Below are positions 26,531 to 34,661 of a stretch of DNA of 64,000 bases, one piece after another. The notes below the pieces were generated by a model. It did not search any database. It saw nothing but the letters and a program-made list of their open reading frames with translations, and was not told the origin of the DNA. This DNA comes from an uncultured Kushneria sp. (GTDB lineage: Bacteria > Pseudomonadota > Gammaproteobacteria > Pseudomonadales > Halomonadaceae), in contig NZ_CANMFC010000006.1 in NCBI RefSeq assembly GCF_947497025.1, forward strand, positions 1-64,000, given 5' to 3'. Within the stretch, counting starts at the first letter, position 1. The number at the start of each line of letters is the position of its first letter. The position numbers were made by a program, and so were the translations under genes.

Positions 26531-27313
26531 TCAGACCAGCGAGACATCCAAAAACAGCATGAGCACCAATCCGATGGAAAGGCCCAGCGTGGCCTTTTTT
26601 TGGTGCCCGCTCCGATGAGTTTCGGGAATAATCTCGTGACTGATCACGTACAGCATCGCTCCGGCAGCAAAGGCCAATCCCCAGGGCAGTAACGTTTGTG
26701 ACATGCTGACGACGCCAGTGCCCAACAAGCCACCCAATGGCTCAACAAGCCCCGTAAGGGCTGCAATCGTCCATGCCCGCCAACGTGAATAGCCCACGCC
26801 TAGCAGCGATACTGCTACGGCCAGCCCCTCCGGTGCATTCTGAAGTCCAATGCCAATCGCAAGTGGCATGCCTCCTTCGCTACCTCCTGCGCCAAAAGCC
26901 ACGCCAACGGCGAGTCCTTCTGGCAGGTTGTGTATCGTAATCGCAATAATAAACAACCATATACGGCGTAGTGAGGCAGCCTCCGGCCCTTCTCGACCCT
27001 GATCGAAGTGCTCATGAGGCAAAAACTCGTTCAGTAGTGCTACCGTTCCCATTCCCAGCAAGATGGCAGCGCAGGCAATTGCCGCAGGTACAACGCTACC
27101 TCCATAGCGCAGCTCCGAGGCTTCCAGGGAAGGTATGATCAACGAAAAGAAAGAGGCCGCCAGCATGACACCAGCGGCGAACCCCAGCGCTAAATCCTGG
27201 ACACCGCGATTGGGTGTTTTGGTGAACAAGACAGGAAACGCACCAATGGCCGTCATCAGGCCCGCCGCAAGGCTTGCCAATACACCCATGGTAACGGGAG
27301 AAACATCCTCCAT
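26531..27313 (-). CDS. ZIP-family divalent metal transporter
   Basis: A 260-residue membrane protein of the ZIP family (GufA/ZupT-like) with eight predicted helices. The binuclear metal-site motifs are visible: HNLPEGLAVGVAF in TM4 and GIGLQNAPEGLAVAV in TM5. A short loop EFLPHEHFDQG lies between TM3 and TM4. It is convergent with cadR, 29 nt apart. ZIP proteins usually carry metal into the cytoplasm, so its presence in an efflux island is notable; it may supply zinc under cadmium stress. Confidence 0.9.
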   Translation of the reverse strand: MEDVSPVTMGVLASLAAGLMTAIGAFPVLFTKTPNRGVQDLALGFAAGVMLAASFFSLIIPSLEASELRYGGSVVPAAIACAAILLGMGTVALLNEFLPHEHFDQGREGPEAASLRRIWLFIIAITIHNLPEGLAVGVAFGAGGSEGGMPLAIGIGLQNAPEGLAVAVSLLGVGYSRWRAWTIAALTGLVEPLGGLLGTGVVSMSQTLLPWGLAFAAGAMLYVISHEIIPETHRSGHQKKATLGLSIGLVLMLFLDVSLV

Positions 27314-27425
27314 AAATGTTACCTGTACAATGATGGATAGCTGATCAAAAAGCTCAGGCTCGATAAAGACAAAACCATATCTTCACATTATCCACACTTC
27401 ATGCAAAGCCGTTGAACACGGGTGG

Positions 27426-28418
27426 TTATTGCTGGTTGAGCGAGATCAAGTCATAAATGGATGCAGTACCTATAGCCTGTTCCAGGCGAACTCTTGCCTC
27501 ATAAAGTGAAGCCTCATACTCCTTTTGAGTCGGCTGTTCACCCAGCATGATGCGTTGGCCTTGATCAAGAGGGTCAAAAGGCTGGTTATTGACCCTCACT
27601 TCGTAATGCAGGTTGGGGCCCGTGGTGAGCCCAGATGAACCTACCTTTCCTAGCGACTCCCCCGCGTTGACTAAATCCCCAACCACTAGCTGTGGGGAAA
27701 ATCGGCTAAGGTGTGTATAGCGACTGATCGCCCCCGTGTCGTGCTCCACCTCTATCACCTGCCCATACCCTCCCTGGCGACCCAGGAAGGATACGCGCCC
27801 GGGTGCGGTGGCGATGACCGGTGTTCCAGCCGGCGCAGCCAGGTCAATTCCATTATGAGGACGAACCCCTCCATACACAGGATGTCGCCGATTCCCGAAG
27901 CGAGACGTTAAGCGGGCACCAGGAACCGGTAATCGCAATGTGTCTAGCAGGATGTCATCCTGAAAGAATGCTACGCCTCCCTTTCTGGCGACCGGCCATA
28001 TGATCTCTACAGGCTCTGCCTGATCAGGCAGAGCCACATAATTGAGGCGCGGTGGCCCAATGCGAGTGCCATCCTGGCGTCGATCTTCCTCCCACACTAA
28101 CTGGATACGCTCACTGGCGGAAAACTCCACCGGAGCCTCCATAAATTCGCTTAGCAATGTTTCCAGTTTGGTGGCGAAACGCGTGGGAACTTCTTCTGCT
28201 GAAAAGGCTTCATAAAGGGTAGTCTCAATGACGACATCGCGCCCAATGATCAGGGTGTCAACGCCAGCCTGCATCGTGGTGCCTTCTTGCTCGCCAGCCG
28301 CCGGTAACCCGAGGGATACTGATTCAGCCGGCGGCAACGAAAGATGCGTTTGCCAATTGGCTTCGGCTAGCACGGGGTATAAGCCCACCAAACCTATTAA
28401 CCACCAGCGCTGTATCAC
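27426..28418 (-). CDS. M23-family peptidoglycan endopeptidase-like protein
   Basis: A 330-residue secreted protein. A signal peptide (residues 1-19) precedes an N-terminal OapA/LysM-like region and a LytM (M23) domain at about residues 180-290. Zinc ligands are seen in RPHNGIDLAAPAGTPV (HxxxD), and the distal motif reads GPNLHYEV. The usual catalytic His-x-His is therefore Asn-x-His, losing one catalytic residue. It may act as an amidase activator like NlpD or have reduced hydrolase activity. It follows the thioredoxin-fold fragment by an ATGA overlap, in an envelope-related set of cargo genes. Confidence 0.85.
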   Translation of the reverse strand: MIQRWWLIGLVGLYPVLAEANWQTHLSLPPAESVSLGLPAAGEQEGTTMQAGVDTLIIGRDVVIETTLYEAFSAEEVPTRFATKLETLLSEFMEAPVEFSASERIQLVWEEDRRQDGTRIGPPRLNYVALPDQAEPVEIIWPVARKGGVAFFQDDILLDTLRLPVPGARLTSRFGNRRHPVYGGVRPHNGIDLAAPAGTPVIATAPGRVSFLGRQGGYGQVIEVEHDTGAISRYTHLSRFSPQLVVGDLVNAGESLGKVGSSGLTTGPNLHYEVRVNNQPFDPLDQGQRIMLGEQPTQKEYEASLYEARVRLEQAIGTASIYDLISLNQQ

Positions 28419-28700
28419 TGGCTATCCTTTTTCGTAGAGATCTTTTCTACTTTACTCTCGACGGTATCAATGAGCTCTTGCATACCAAAGGGATCTAAAG
28501 GTTCGCTATTGATGAAAAAGGTTGGTGTTTGGCGAATCTGATTGGTACTGACATCCGTCATGTTTTGGTCGATCACTGTTTGCACCTTAGCAGAAGTCAG
28601 TTGTTTTTCGGCGGCCATTCGATCAACCCCCCCTGGTAAGCAATATCGAGGATAGCGGATTCATCAAAATCGCCTTGTGAGGCCTATCGATTTTGGCGAG
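28415..28700 (-). pseudogene. DsbA/Com1-like thioredoxin-fold remnant
   Basis: This is the C-terminal part of a DsbA-like protein. It contains the typical cis-Pro segment IRQTPTFFINSEPLDPFG, followed by a closing helix; an open frame of 67 codons starts at 28618. Upstream, QGDFDESAILDIAYQGG continues the family similarity in another frame. The two join if the G7 tract (C7 on the plus strand, 28627-28633) gains one base. The CXXC half of the domain is absent, so the product is unlikely to be a redox enzyme. In 28701-28804 I see no gene. Confidence 0.7.
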
Positions 28701-28804
28701 CTTTTTTCAGCCATGGTTGGAAAATCCGAGTTGAAAAATAGGCCAATCGCTATGGGATGAAGCCAATCTCTAAAAATATGATCTGGAGAACAAGCCTCTG
28801 TCTG

Positions 28805-29719
28805 TCACTCATGTCCATATAAGCTGGCATTTTGATGAGCGTGGTCACTATGCTCAAACTCCAGACTGGAATGAGCAATATTGAAGCGCATTTTTAGCTG
28901 TTCCTTGATCTCTGCCTTGACTGATTCAATCTGATGCCAGCCTATTTCTGTCAGGACCACGTGGCAGTCAAGGGCTGCCGTGTTTTCCTGCATCTGCCAT
29001 AGATGCACATGGTGAATATTCTGGACACCCTCGACATCTTTTACGGTCTCAATGACTGACTGACCGTCAATGTCCGGGGGAGACCCCAGCATTAGCGTAC
29101 GGATAGGGCCACCAATTTCAGAGAAAGCAAGGTAAAGGATATATAGCGCAATCCCTATCGTAATCGCGGGGTCTACCCAGCGCATGTCGTACAGTAAAAT
29201 AAGTGATCCACCGATAATCACGGCAATGGAGGCAAACGCATCCGATAAGTTATGCAGAAAAAGGGCACGGATATTGACACTCTCTTTTTGCATTGACCAA
29301 GTAAGCACCGCAGTGAGGGCGTCGATGACAAGCGCGATGCCACCAATAATAACGATCGTCCAACCTTCTATCTCAGGGGGATTGATCATCCGCATAGCGC
29401 CTTCGTAAATCAAGTAGGCGCCAACAATAATCAGAGTGGTGTAGTTGATAAGTGCTGCCACTATCTCGATGCGGCCATAGCCAAAGGTCATGTGCGCATC
29501 GGCAGGCCGTCTGGCGATTTTACGAGCGGCAAAGGCAATGACCAACGCTGCCATGTCAGAAAAGTTATGTAACGCATCAGCGATCAGCGATAGGCTTCCA
29601 GCCATAATACCACCGACGATTTGAGCGATGGTTAAGAGTCCATTGGCCCAAATGGAGATGCTAACGCGCCGGTCGCCAGAAGCAGGATCAATGTGGGGAT
29701 GATCATGATGATGTCCCAT
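28805..29719 (-). CDS. czcD: CDF-family Zn/Cd/Co exporter (CzcD-like)
   Basis: A 304-residue cation diffusion facilitator. A short His-rich start (GHHHDHPH) is followed by six helices with the two HxxxD metal-site motifs (DALHNFSDM in TM2 and LHNLSDAFASI in TM5) and a cytoplasmic ferredoxin-like domain (VHHVHLWQM, then the acidic/His tail EFEHSDHAHQ). It exports Zn, Cd or Co from cytoplasm to periplasm in exchange for protons. A MerR-type promoter nearly identical to that of cadA lies upstream, so both exporters should be co-induced by the island's CadR. Confidence 0.94.
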   Translation of the reverse strand: MGHHHDHPHIDPASGDRRVSISIWANGLLTIAQIVGGIMAGSLSLIADALHNFSDMAALVIAFAARKIARRPADAHMTFGYGRIEIVAALINYTTLIIVGAYLIYEGAMRMINPPEIEGWTIVIIGGIALVIDALTAVLTWSMQKESVNIRALFLHNLSDAFASIAVIIGGSLILLYDMRWVDPAITIGIALYILYLAFSEIGGPIRTLMLGSPPDIDGQSVIETVKDVEGVQNIHHVHLWQMQENTAALDCHVVLTEIGWHQIESVKAEIKEQLKMRFNIAHSSLEFEHSDHAHQNASLYGHE

Positions 29720-29752
29720 CTATTACCCTCTCTCGAATTATCCGTTCTTGTT

Positions 29753-29783
29753 ACTATAAAACCTCTAGCAACTAAAGCTTCAA
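29753..29783 (-). promoter_or_regulatory. MerR-type promoter/operator of czcD
   Basis: On the minus strand: -35 TTGAAG (29778-29783), a 19-bp spacer with the dyad-like TTTAGTTGCTAGAG, and -10 TATAGT (29753-29758). It matches the cadA site in -35, spacing and most of the dyad. It sits 34 nt upstream of the czcD start and implies control by the CadR encoded 3.7 kb away. Confidence 0.82.
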
Positions 29784-29992
29784 CCCTTGAGCATTGTCTA
29801 TTTGAACTGCTTGATCAGGAGGAGCGGCCCCAGCTCCCAAACGAGTCATGGCATGCTGGGCAGATAGTAATCATTGAGGCTTCTGCTAGAGCCTGGTTAA
29901 GCGACGGCTATGCAGCGCCTTGGGCTTGCGGTGCAGAAAGTGACCTTGTTTTGGGAGCACCATTCACTTCAACCGGTAACGTCAAAGCCACC

Positions 29993-30913
29993 ATGAGCAG
30001 ATTCATTTATTTTGTCGAGGCACACCTTGTCTGGTTTGTGATGGCTGTCGCGGGGGTAGGCTTATTCTTTCCAGCCACCGGAATAATGCTTGAGTCCGCG
30101 ATTGGGCCATTGCTGGCGTTACTGATGTTGATCATCAGCCTCACGTTCGACGCACATGCAGTTCGCATCGTGTTCCGTAAGCCATCGCGCCAGTTGTTGG
30201 CCCTGGGACTAGTCTATGGGCCGATGTCGATTGCCGGGTGGCTGACTGGCCGTCTATTTTTTGGAAGCGGCTCGCTGGCTGCTGGCCAAACCTTGCTCGG
30301 CACTCTGCCTACGGATGTGTCATCTCCTCTTCTGGTACTGATGGCGAGAGGCAATGTGGCACTTGCCGCTGTTTTCAATGCGGTTAACACCGCGTTATGT
30401 CCGTTTATTGTTCCGTTCTTGTTTTTATGGCTCACCGGTATCCAGCTAGACGTTCCGCTTGGCTCAATTATTCTCGAATTAACGCTGATCGTGCTTGTCC
30501 CAACCATTATCGGTGTGAGCTTGCGAACAAGGTTTACGACTTTTTTTGCATGGCATGATTCAGCGTATGCAGGTATAGGGTCGATTCTGTATCTGCTGAT
30601 CCTGCTCGCCATGGTAGGACCGAATGCCACCACGATCATTGGTTATGGCTGGTATGCATTTGTGATTGCGGGCGTGGCGCTGTGCCTTAATTTGATTGGG
30701 TACCTGGTAGGCATGGCCTCAAGGTTACTTACCTCCGATCGCAAAGAGATAATTACTTATCTTTTCACTGTCAGCAAAAAGGAATTCAGCATTGCCGCAG
30801 CATTTGTAGCTGCTTCTGGCTTACCATCTGAAATCGCGATCCCAGCTGCCTTTTTTGCTGTAATTCAGATGATCACCTCGCCCATCGCAGCGAAGATCCT
30901 CGTCCGTCACTGA
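29993..30913 (+). CDS. BASS/bile-acid:sodium-symporter-family transporter
   Basis: A 306-residue membrane protein with nine to ten hydrophobic helices, resembling the bile acid:Na+ symporter/Acr3 superfamily. It shows the paired re-entrant features TDVSSPLLVLMARGNVALA and VSKKEFSIAAAFVAASGLP. The start MSRFIYFVE at 29993 is chosen; the frame is open to 29693, but that part overlaps the czcD promoter and resembles no transporter. The substrate is unknown. It is divergent from czcD and could move an anion or organic acid linked to metal stress. Confidence 0.75.
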   Translation: MSRFIYFVEAHLVWFVMAVAGVGLFFPATGIMLESAIGPLLALLMLIISLTFDAHAVRIVFRKPSRQLLALGLVYGPMSIAGWLTGRLFFGSGSLAAGQTLLGTLPTDVSSPLLVLMARGNVALAAVFNAVNTALCPFIVPFLFLWLTGIQLDVPLGSIILELTLIVLVPTIIGVSLRTRFTTFFAWHDSAYAGIGSILYLLILLAMVGPNATTIIGYGWYAFVIAGVALCLNLIGYLVGMASRLLTSDRKEIITYLFTVSKKEFSIAAAFVAASGLPSEIAIPAAFFAVIQMITSPIAAKILVRH

Positions 30914-30936
30914 AGGCTGGCAGCATTGGCTTATCG

Positions 30937-31314
30937 TCAGAAAAGCATATAGCACCTACACCAGTCACTGCGCGCAATACCGAGCTTGCGAAAAACATTC
31001 AGTACAGAGGTTTCGCAGGATATCTGTTCATTTTTGGATTTAGGGTGCTTGAAAGTATCAGCGCCGCCTAGGCAGCGTCCCACCAACTTTTGGACGCCCC
31101 CTTGAACGTGCCGCACGCTAGAGAGTACCTGGCGCAACCAGTGCTCAAATCGGCATTGGAACTCCATGAGATAGAACGTTTGATCTAAAACATGCACGCC
31201 AATAATGAACACTCCGCGAGTCGACCTAGTCTGTATATCAATGTAGACCCAGTAGGCCACTGCCGTTTCCAAATCGTCGTCTATTGCGAAAGGTTCGAGG
31301 CTGATCTTGGTCAT
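30937..31314 (-). CDS. hypothetical protein near the island's right end
   Basis: An open frame of about 125 residues starting MTKISLEPFAIDDDLETAVAYW; the frame extends 30 codons further upstream. It shows mixed hydrophobic and charged content with no signal peptide, no clear helix bundle and no family I recognise. It is the last reading frame of the cargo, 24 nt convergent with the BASS transporter. Coding status is uncertain. Confidence 0.45.
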   Translation of the reverse strand: MTKISLEPFAIDDDLETAVAYWVYIDIQTRSTRGVFIIGVHVLDQTFYLMEFQCRFEHWLRQVLSSVRHVQGGVQKLVGRCLGGADTFKHPKSKNEQISCETSVLNVFRKLGIARSDWCRCYMLF

Positions 31315-31404
31315 TTTCTCTGGCCATCGCCTTTCTGGTGTCGACAGGAGTGAGGCAGAGCGCAATTTGTGGACAAAGCAAATATAAACGGTCAGTGAGT
31401 ACAA

Positions 31405-31542
31405 TTAAATTAATCGATATACCATGGACATAACCAGGCTATGTCGCATGAAAACGGCTTCTTTCCATGGACAGCCTGATGCTGTTTTGAATAGCGGTGT
31501 GACTTGGCGTAGAGCCATGTCCATAGTTAGTCTTCTTTCCTT
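31405..31542 (+). other. gene-poor right terminus of the island
   Basis: There is no supported gene here. The segment begins AT-rich (TAAATTAATCGATAT) and contains three ATGGACA motifs: 31424-31430 and 31467-31473 on the plus strand, and one on the minus strand inside 31514-31524. The last reads ATGGACATGGC on the minus strand and matches 15388-15398 at the left end in inverted orientation. These could be recombinase-binding subsites. A short AT-rich 3' end is characteristic of GInts. Confidence 0.6.
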
Positions 31543-31556
31543 TAGATTGATGAAAG
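31543..31556 (+). repeat. right attachment repeat of the island (imperfect)
   Basis: TAGATTGATGAAAG, the partner of 15332-15345. UmuC similarity resumes inside it, at Ile-Asp-Glu (31546-31554). Confidence 0.65.
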
Positions 31557-32535
31557 CTGGCTGGGGTTTGAAGGCTTTGACCGCGTCACCCTGCCCGCCC
31601 ACTGTCAGGAGATGCAGCGGATCGTCTACAAGTGGACCGGCATTCCGGTCTCGGTAGGCGTGGCCCCCACCCGCACGCTGGCCAAGCTGGCCAATCGCCA
31701 CGCCAAGCAGCATACGGCCACCCGGGGCGTGCTGGTGATCGACTCGGCGGACAGCCCCGACACGCTCGCCCTGCTTGAGCGCACGCCGGTCGGCGAGGTC
31801 TGGGGAATTGGCGGGCGCGTGACCACCCGACTGTATGAGATGGGCATTCACACCGCGCTGGATCTCGCCCGTGCCAACCCAAAATGGATACGCCGGCGCT
31901 TTTCCGTGGTGGTCGAGCGCACCGTGCGGGAGCTGACCGGCATTCGCTGTATTCACATGAACGACGATCACGACAGCAAGAAGATGATCCTGACCAGCCG
32001 CTCATTCGGCCGGATGACGGCCGATCGCCGTGAGGTCGAAGAAGCCGTGCGCGCCCACGCCGCCCGCAGCGCCGAAAAACTGCGACGACAGCACAGCCTG
32101 GCCTGCGCGCTGCGGGTGACGGTCAGGACCAACAGGCACATGCTGCACCTGCCGCAGGACCACGACAGCATCACGCTGGCGCTGCCCTTTCCAACCGACA
32201 ACACCTTCGAGATCGTGCGTACCGCACAAAAAGCCCTGCATCGCCTCTGGAAGGATCGCGGCATTCGGTATCAAAAGTGCGGCGTGCAGCTGATGGATCT
32301 GATCGACGTAACCGGTCAGCAGCTCGATGTCTTTCAGCCCCCACAGCCTGCGGTTGAAAGGGACAAAAGCGACCGACTGATGTCGGCGCTGGATCAGCTG
32401 AATGCGCAGTATGGTCGCGGCACGGTGACCGTAGGCGTCCAGCGCCCGGACGCGGCGTGGCAGCTGCGCAGCAACCACCGCTCAAAGCGCTGGTCGACCC
32501 GATGGGAGGAACTGCCCACCGTGAGGCTGCAATGA
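31546..32535 (+). pseudogene. umuC: umuC 3' fragment, separated from its 5' end by the island
   Basis: Similarity to UmuC resumes at IDESWLGFEGFD, carrying the catalytic Glu of SIDE. It continues through the palm (YKWTGIPVSVGVAPTRTLAKLANRHAK, given only as the region 31624-31700), the thumb helix-hairpin-helix (VGEVWGIGGRVTTRLYEMG) and the little-finger domain to a stop at 32535. Joined to the 5' part it would give a polymerase of normal length (about 430 residues) with no other damage. This suggests a recent insertion that could be restored by precise excision. The first in-frame ATG is at 31612. Confidence 0.95.
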
Positions 32536-32789
32536 CCACCGCCTACCGCCCCTTCGAGACGCACAAGCAGGCGATCACCTACAGGCACGCCAGTGCCGCG
32601 ATTTTGCTGGTCCGCCGGCCGGACAACCGCGGCTGGCACGGCGCCATCGAATGGAACGACGAACGGATCTGGATGGAGCCCATGCCGCGTCACGACAAGA
32701 CCGAGCGGGCATGGCTGGAAGTTGAAAGCTGGGCCATGCGTACCATCACGGTCATGGCGCAGCACCAGCCCGTAATCAGGCAGGGTTGA
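32532..32789 (+). CDS. small conserved-looking protein coupled to umuC
   Basis: An 85-residue frame whose ATG overlaps the umuC stop by 4 nt (ATGA), indicating translational coupling. The product (MTTAYRPFETHKQAITYRHA..., ending QHQPVIRQG) has a central IEWNDERIWMEPMPRHDKTE region, with no signal peptide or membrane segment. I do not recognise a family. Position suggests an SOS-operon accessory role. It overlaps the convergent yedK end by 14 nt. Confidence 0.6.
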   Translation: MTTAYRPFETHKQAITYRHASAAILLVRRPDNRGWHGAIEWNDERIWMEPMPRHDKTERAWLEVESWAMRTITVMAQHQPVIRQG

Positions 32790-33447
32790 TCGGCTCAACC
32801 AGCTCGGCGTGATCATTGCCCACCCGGTTGGCGTCCTTCGACACCGCCCAATGCGTGATCAGTTTGGCCGGCACCGGCTTGATCAGCTGGCGGATGGTTT
32901 CCCGATCGGTCATGTGCGGATCAAGCCAATCCTCCAGACAGTCATCATTCAGCGCCAGCGGCATCCGATCATGCACGTCGCGGGCGGCACCGCGCGCATC
33001 GTGCGTGATGATCGCCAGCCCTGCCTCGCCATCCTGACGCGTTGACCAGATGCCGGCCAGCCAGATCAGTGCCCGGTCCTTACGGCAGATAAAGTGCGGC
33101 TGCTTGCCCTCATCGGTATTGAGCCATTCATACCAGCCATCAGCCGGTACCAGGCAGCGATGATGAGAAAACGCGCCTGAGTAGTATTTCGAGGTCGCGA
33201 CCTTCTCGGCCCTGGCGTTGATCGGCGTGGGCGCATCCTCGCCCGCCCAGTGGGGGTGGTAGCCCCACCAGACGTTCTCGAAACTGGCCTCATCCGCGTC
33301 TTCGCGATGCAGAATCACGGGCACATGCGTGCCCGGCGCCACGTTATAGCGGGGCCGCTCGGCGCCATCAATTTGATCGCGCACGCCAAACGGCAGCTGC
33401 CGGGCTGCCTTCTGACGCTGGGTGAAAAATACGTATCGTCCGCACAT
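32776..33447 (-). CDS. yedK: SRAP-domain protein (YedK/HMCES)
   Basis: A protein of about 223 residues. The start is set at MCGRY because in this family Cys2, exposed after Met removal, forms a thiazolidine cross-link with abasic sites in single-stranded DNA. Other family residues are present: the Asn of YNVAPGT, the Glu of VPADGWYEW and the late His of RMPLAL context (DVHDRMP). It protects stalled forks. It lies beside the umuDC locus, which fits a DNA-damage neighbourhood, although I see no LexA box before it. Confidence 0.92.
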   Translation of the reverse strand: MCGRYVFFTQRQKAARQLPFGVRDQIDGAERPRYNVAPGTHVPVILHREDADEASFENVWWGYHPHWAGEDAPTPINARAEKVATSKYYSGAFSHHRCLVPADGWYEWLNTDEGKQPHFICRKDRALIWLAGIWSTRQDGEAGLAIITHDARGAARDVHDRMPLALNDDCLEDWLDPHMTDRETIRQLIKPVPAKLITHWAVSKDANRVGNDHAELVEPINPA

Positions 33448-33567
33448 GAAGGGAGTGTAGTCGTCACCCCAGAAGAGACAGGCAGGGATTGGCGTATCGC
33501 CAGCCCCCATCGGGCATGGCCCATTGCGACAGCGCCAGATAAAATACTGTTTTTATGAGTATTTTTG

Positions 33568-34323
33568 ATGACGTTTTTGCATTACCAGCTGGTGATTTTT
33601 ATCTCGGTGCTGTGTCTGACCCGGCTCCATCGCAGGGTGGGGGCGGTCGCAGCCCTTGGCTGGACACTGTGGTCGGTGCTGACGCTCAAATGGCCGGGCT
33701 TTATCGCCGTACAGACCTTCACCGCCTGGACGAGCTGGTACGGCACGTGGTGTTCCCTCAGGCAAAAAGTGCGAGCCGGCAATGCGCCTCAAACCGCCGA
33801 CAACAAGGCAGCACCCAATGCCAAAAGAACCTCGGCTAAAAGTTCTCTGGTACAGGGCCGCGATCATCACAATGAGCTGACCCATGCCCTGCAGATCGCC
33901 AAAAAGGAATTGATGATTGTCTCCGGCTGGCTATCCGACAGAGTCGTGAACGATCGGTTTTGTGGGCTGCTGGCGAGCGCGCTCGAGCGCGGCGTCAATG
34001 TGCATATTGCCTACGGCGCGAGCGATCGGGACAGACAGCACCGGCTCTCCGATACCGCGCTCAGAGCGTTAAGCAGCTTGGAGGAAACCGGGGCGCAAAG
34101 TCACAAAGGCCGGCTGACCATTGTGAAGCGCGCCACGCATGAAAAGTGTCTGATTGTGGACAAACGCTACGCCATCGTCGGCAGCTTCAACTGGCTGGCC
34201 AACGCGCACTATCGGGACAAGGAAACCAGCCTCAGAACCCATCAGAGAAACGTGGTGATCGAACTGGCGGCGGCGTGCAGGCGTGAGGACACGAGACAGA
34301 CGAATGTGGGTAACGCGGCTTGA
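33568..34323 (+). CDS. phospholipase D-like domain protein, membrane-anchored
   Basis: A 251-residue protein. Two N-terminal hydrophobic stretches (residues 4-20 and 27-50) are followed by a linker and a single PLD-like domain with one HKD motif, THEKCLIVDKRYAIVGSFNWL (HxKx4D, quoted as residues 190-210). Single-HKD proteins dimerise to form the active site; relatives are nucleases or phosphodiesterases. ATG 33568 is used, with a TTG one codon earlier. It is divergent from yedK and may be a DNA repair or defence nuclease, but the substrate is unknown. Confidence 0.78.
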   Translation: MTFLHYQLVIFISVLCLTRLHRRVGAVAALGWTLWSVLTLKWPGFIAVQTFTAWTSWYGTWCSLRQKVRAGNAPQTADNKAAPNAKRTSAKSSLVQGRDHHNELTHALQIAKKELMIVSGWLSDRVVNDRFCGLLASALERGVNVHIAYGASDRDRQHRLSDTALRALSSLEETGAQSHKGRLTIVKRATHEKCLIVDKRYAIVGSFNWLANAHYRDKETSLRTHQRNVVIELAAACRREDTRQTNVGNAA

Positions 34324-34661
34324 GAAATGCCGTAGGGCTGGGCTGGACTGGCGCCTTCTGCCCGGTAAATTAAGGTGTGGCTGCTTGCCATCGTTACTTT
34401 GAAGAAGGTGCAGTAGAAAGGAACATGGATCAAGGGATCACGAGGGCGCTTCAGGACTCACCATATCAACACAACTTCTTGTTTCTATTTAGATTATTCC
34501 TTTATTTTTGCTCTTTAGACCATACACCTTTGCTTCTATGTTGACAGGTTGTGGACATAAATAAGTCACTCAAACTATCATTGAAAGCATGAAAGTAACA
34601 ATCGACATAATAAAAACCAGCCCTTCTAATAGCTTAAGACTATTAAAAAGGAGTTACCTTT
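34324..34661. other. 338-bp intergenic stretch with AT-rich transition
   Basis: No gene is supported. Composition shifts from GC-rich to clearly AT-rich at about 34460, marking the left side of the cassette that follows. A TTGACA (34541-34546) could be a -35 element. A small hairpin (TAATAG/CTATTA) and the ribosome site AAGGAG (34648-34653) precede the next start. Confidence 0.5.

Larger units (their letters stand above)
15341..31546 (+). mobile_element. GInt-type genomic island carrying metal resistance, inserted in umuC
   Basis: About 16.2 kb separate the two halves of umuC. The left end carries four overlapping recombination genes (three large tyrosine recombinases and a small coiled-coil protein). 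The middle carries Cd/Zn resistance and envelope cargo. The right end is a short gene-poor segment. That tripartite layout, and flanking imperfect direct repeats, are the published hallmarks of GInt islands (ginABCD), some of which target umuC/rulB genes. Base composition is visibly lower in GC than the flanks. Exact edges are uncertain by a few bases because the repeats are imperfect. Confidence 0.85.

Noticed and set aside
33545-33560. Possible LexA box between yedK and the PLD-like gene
   Set aside because: Only the CTGT half matches; the ACAG half is GTAT, so it is not a credible SOS site.
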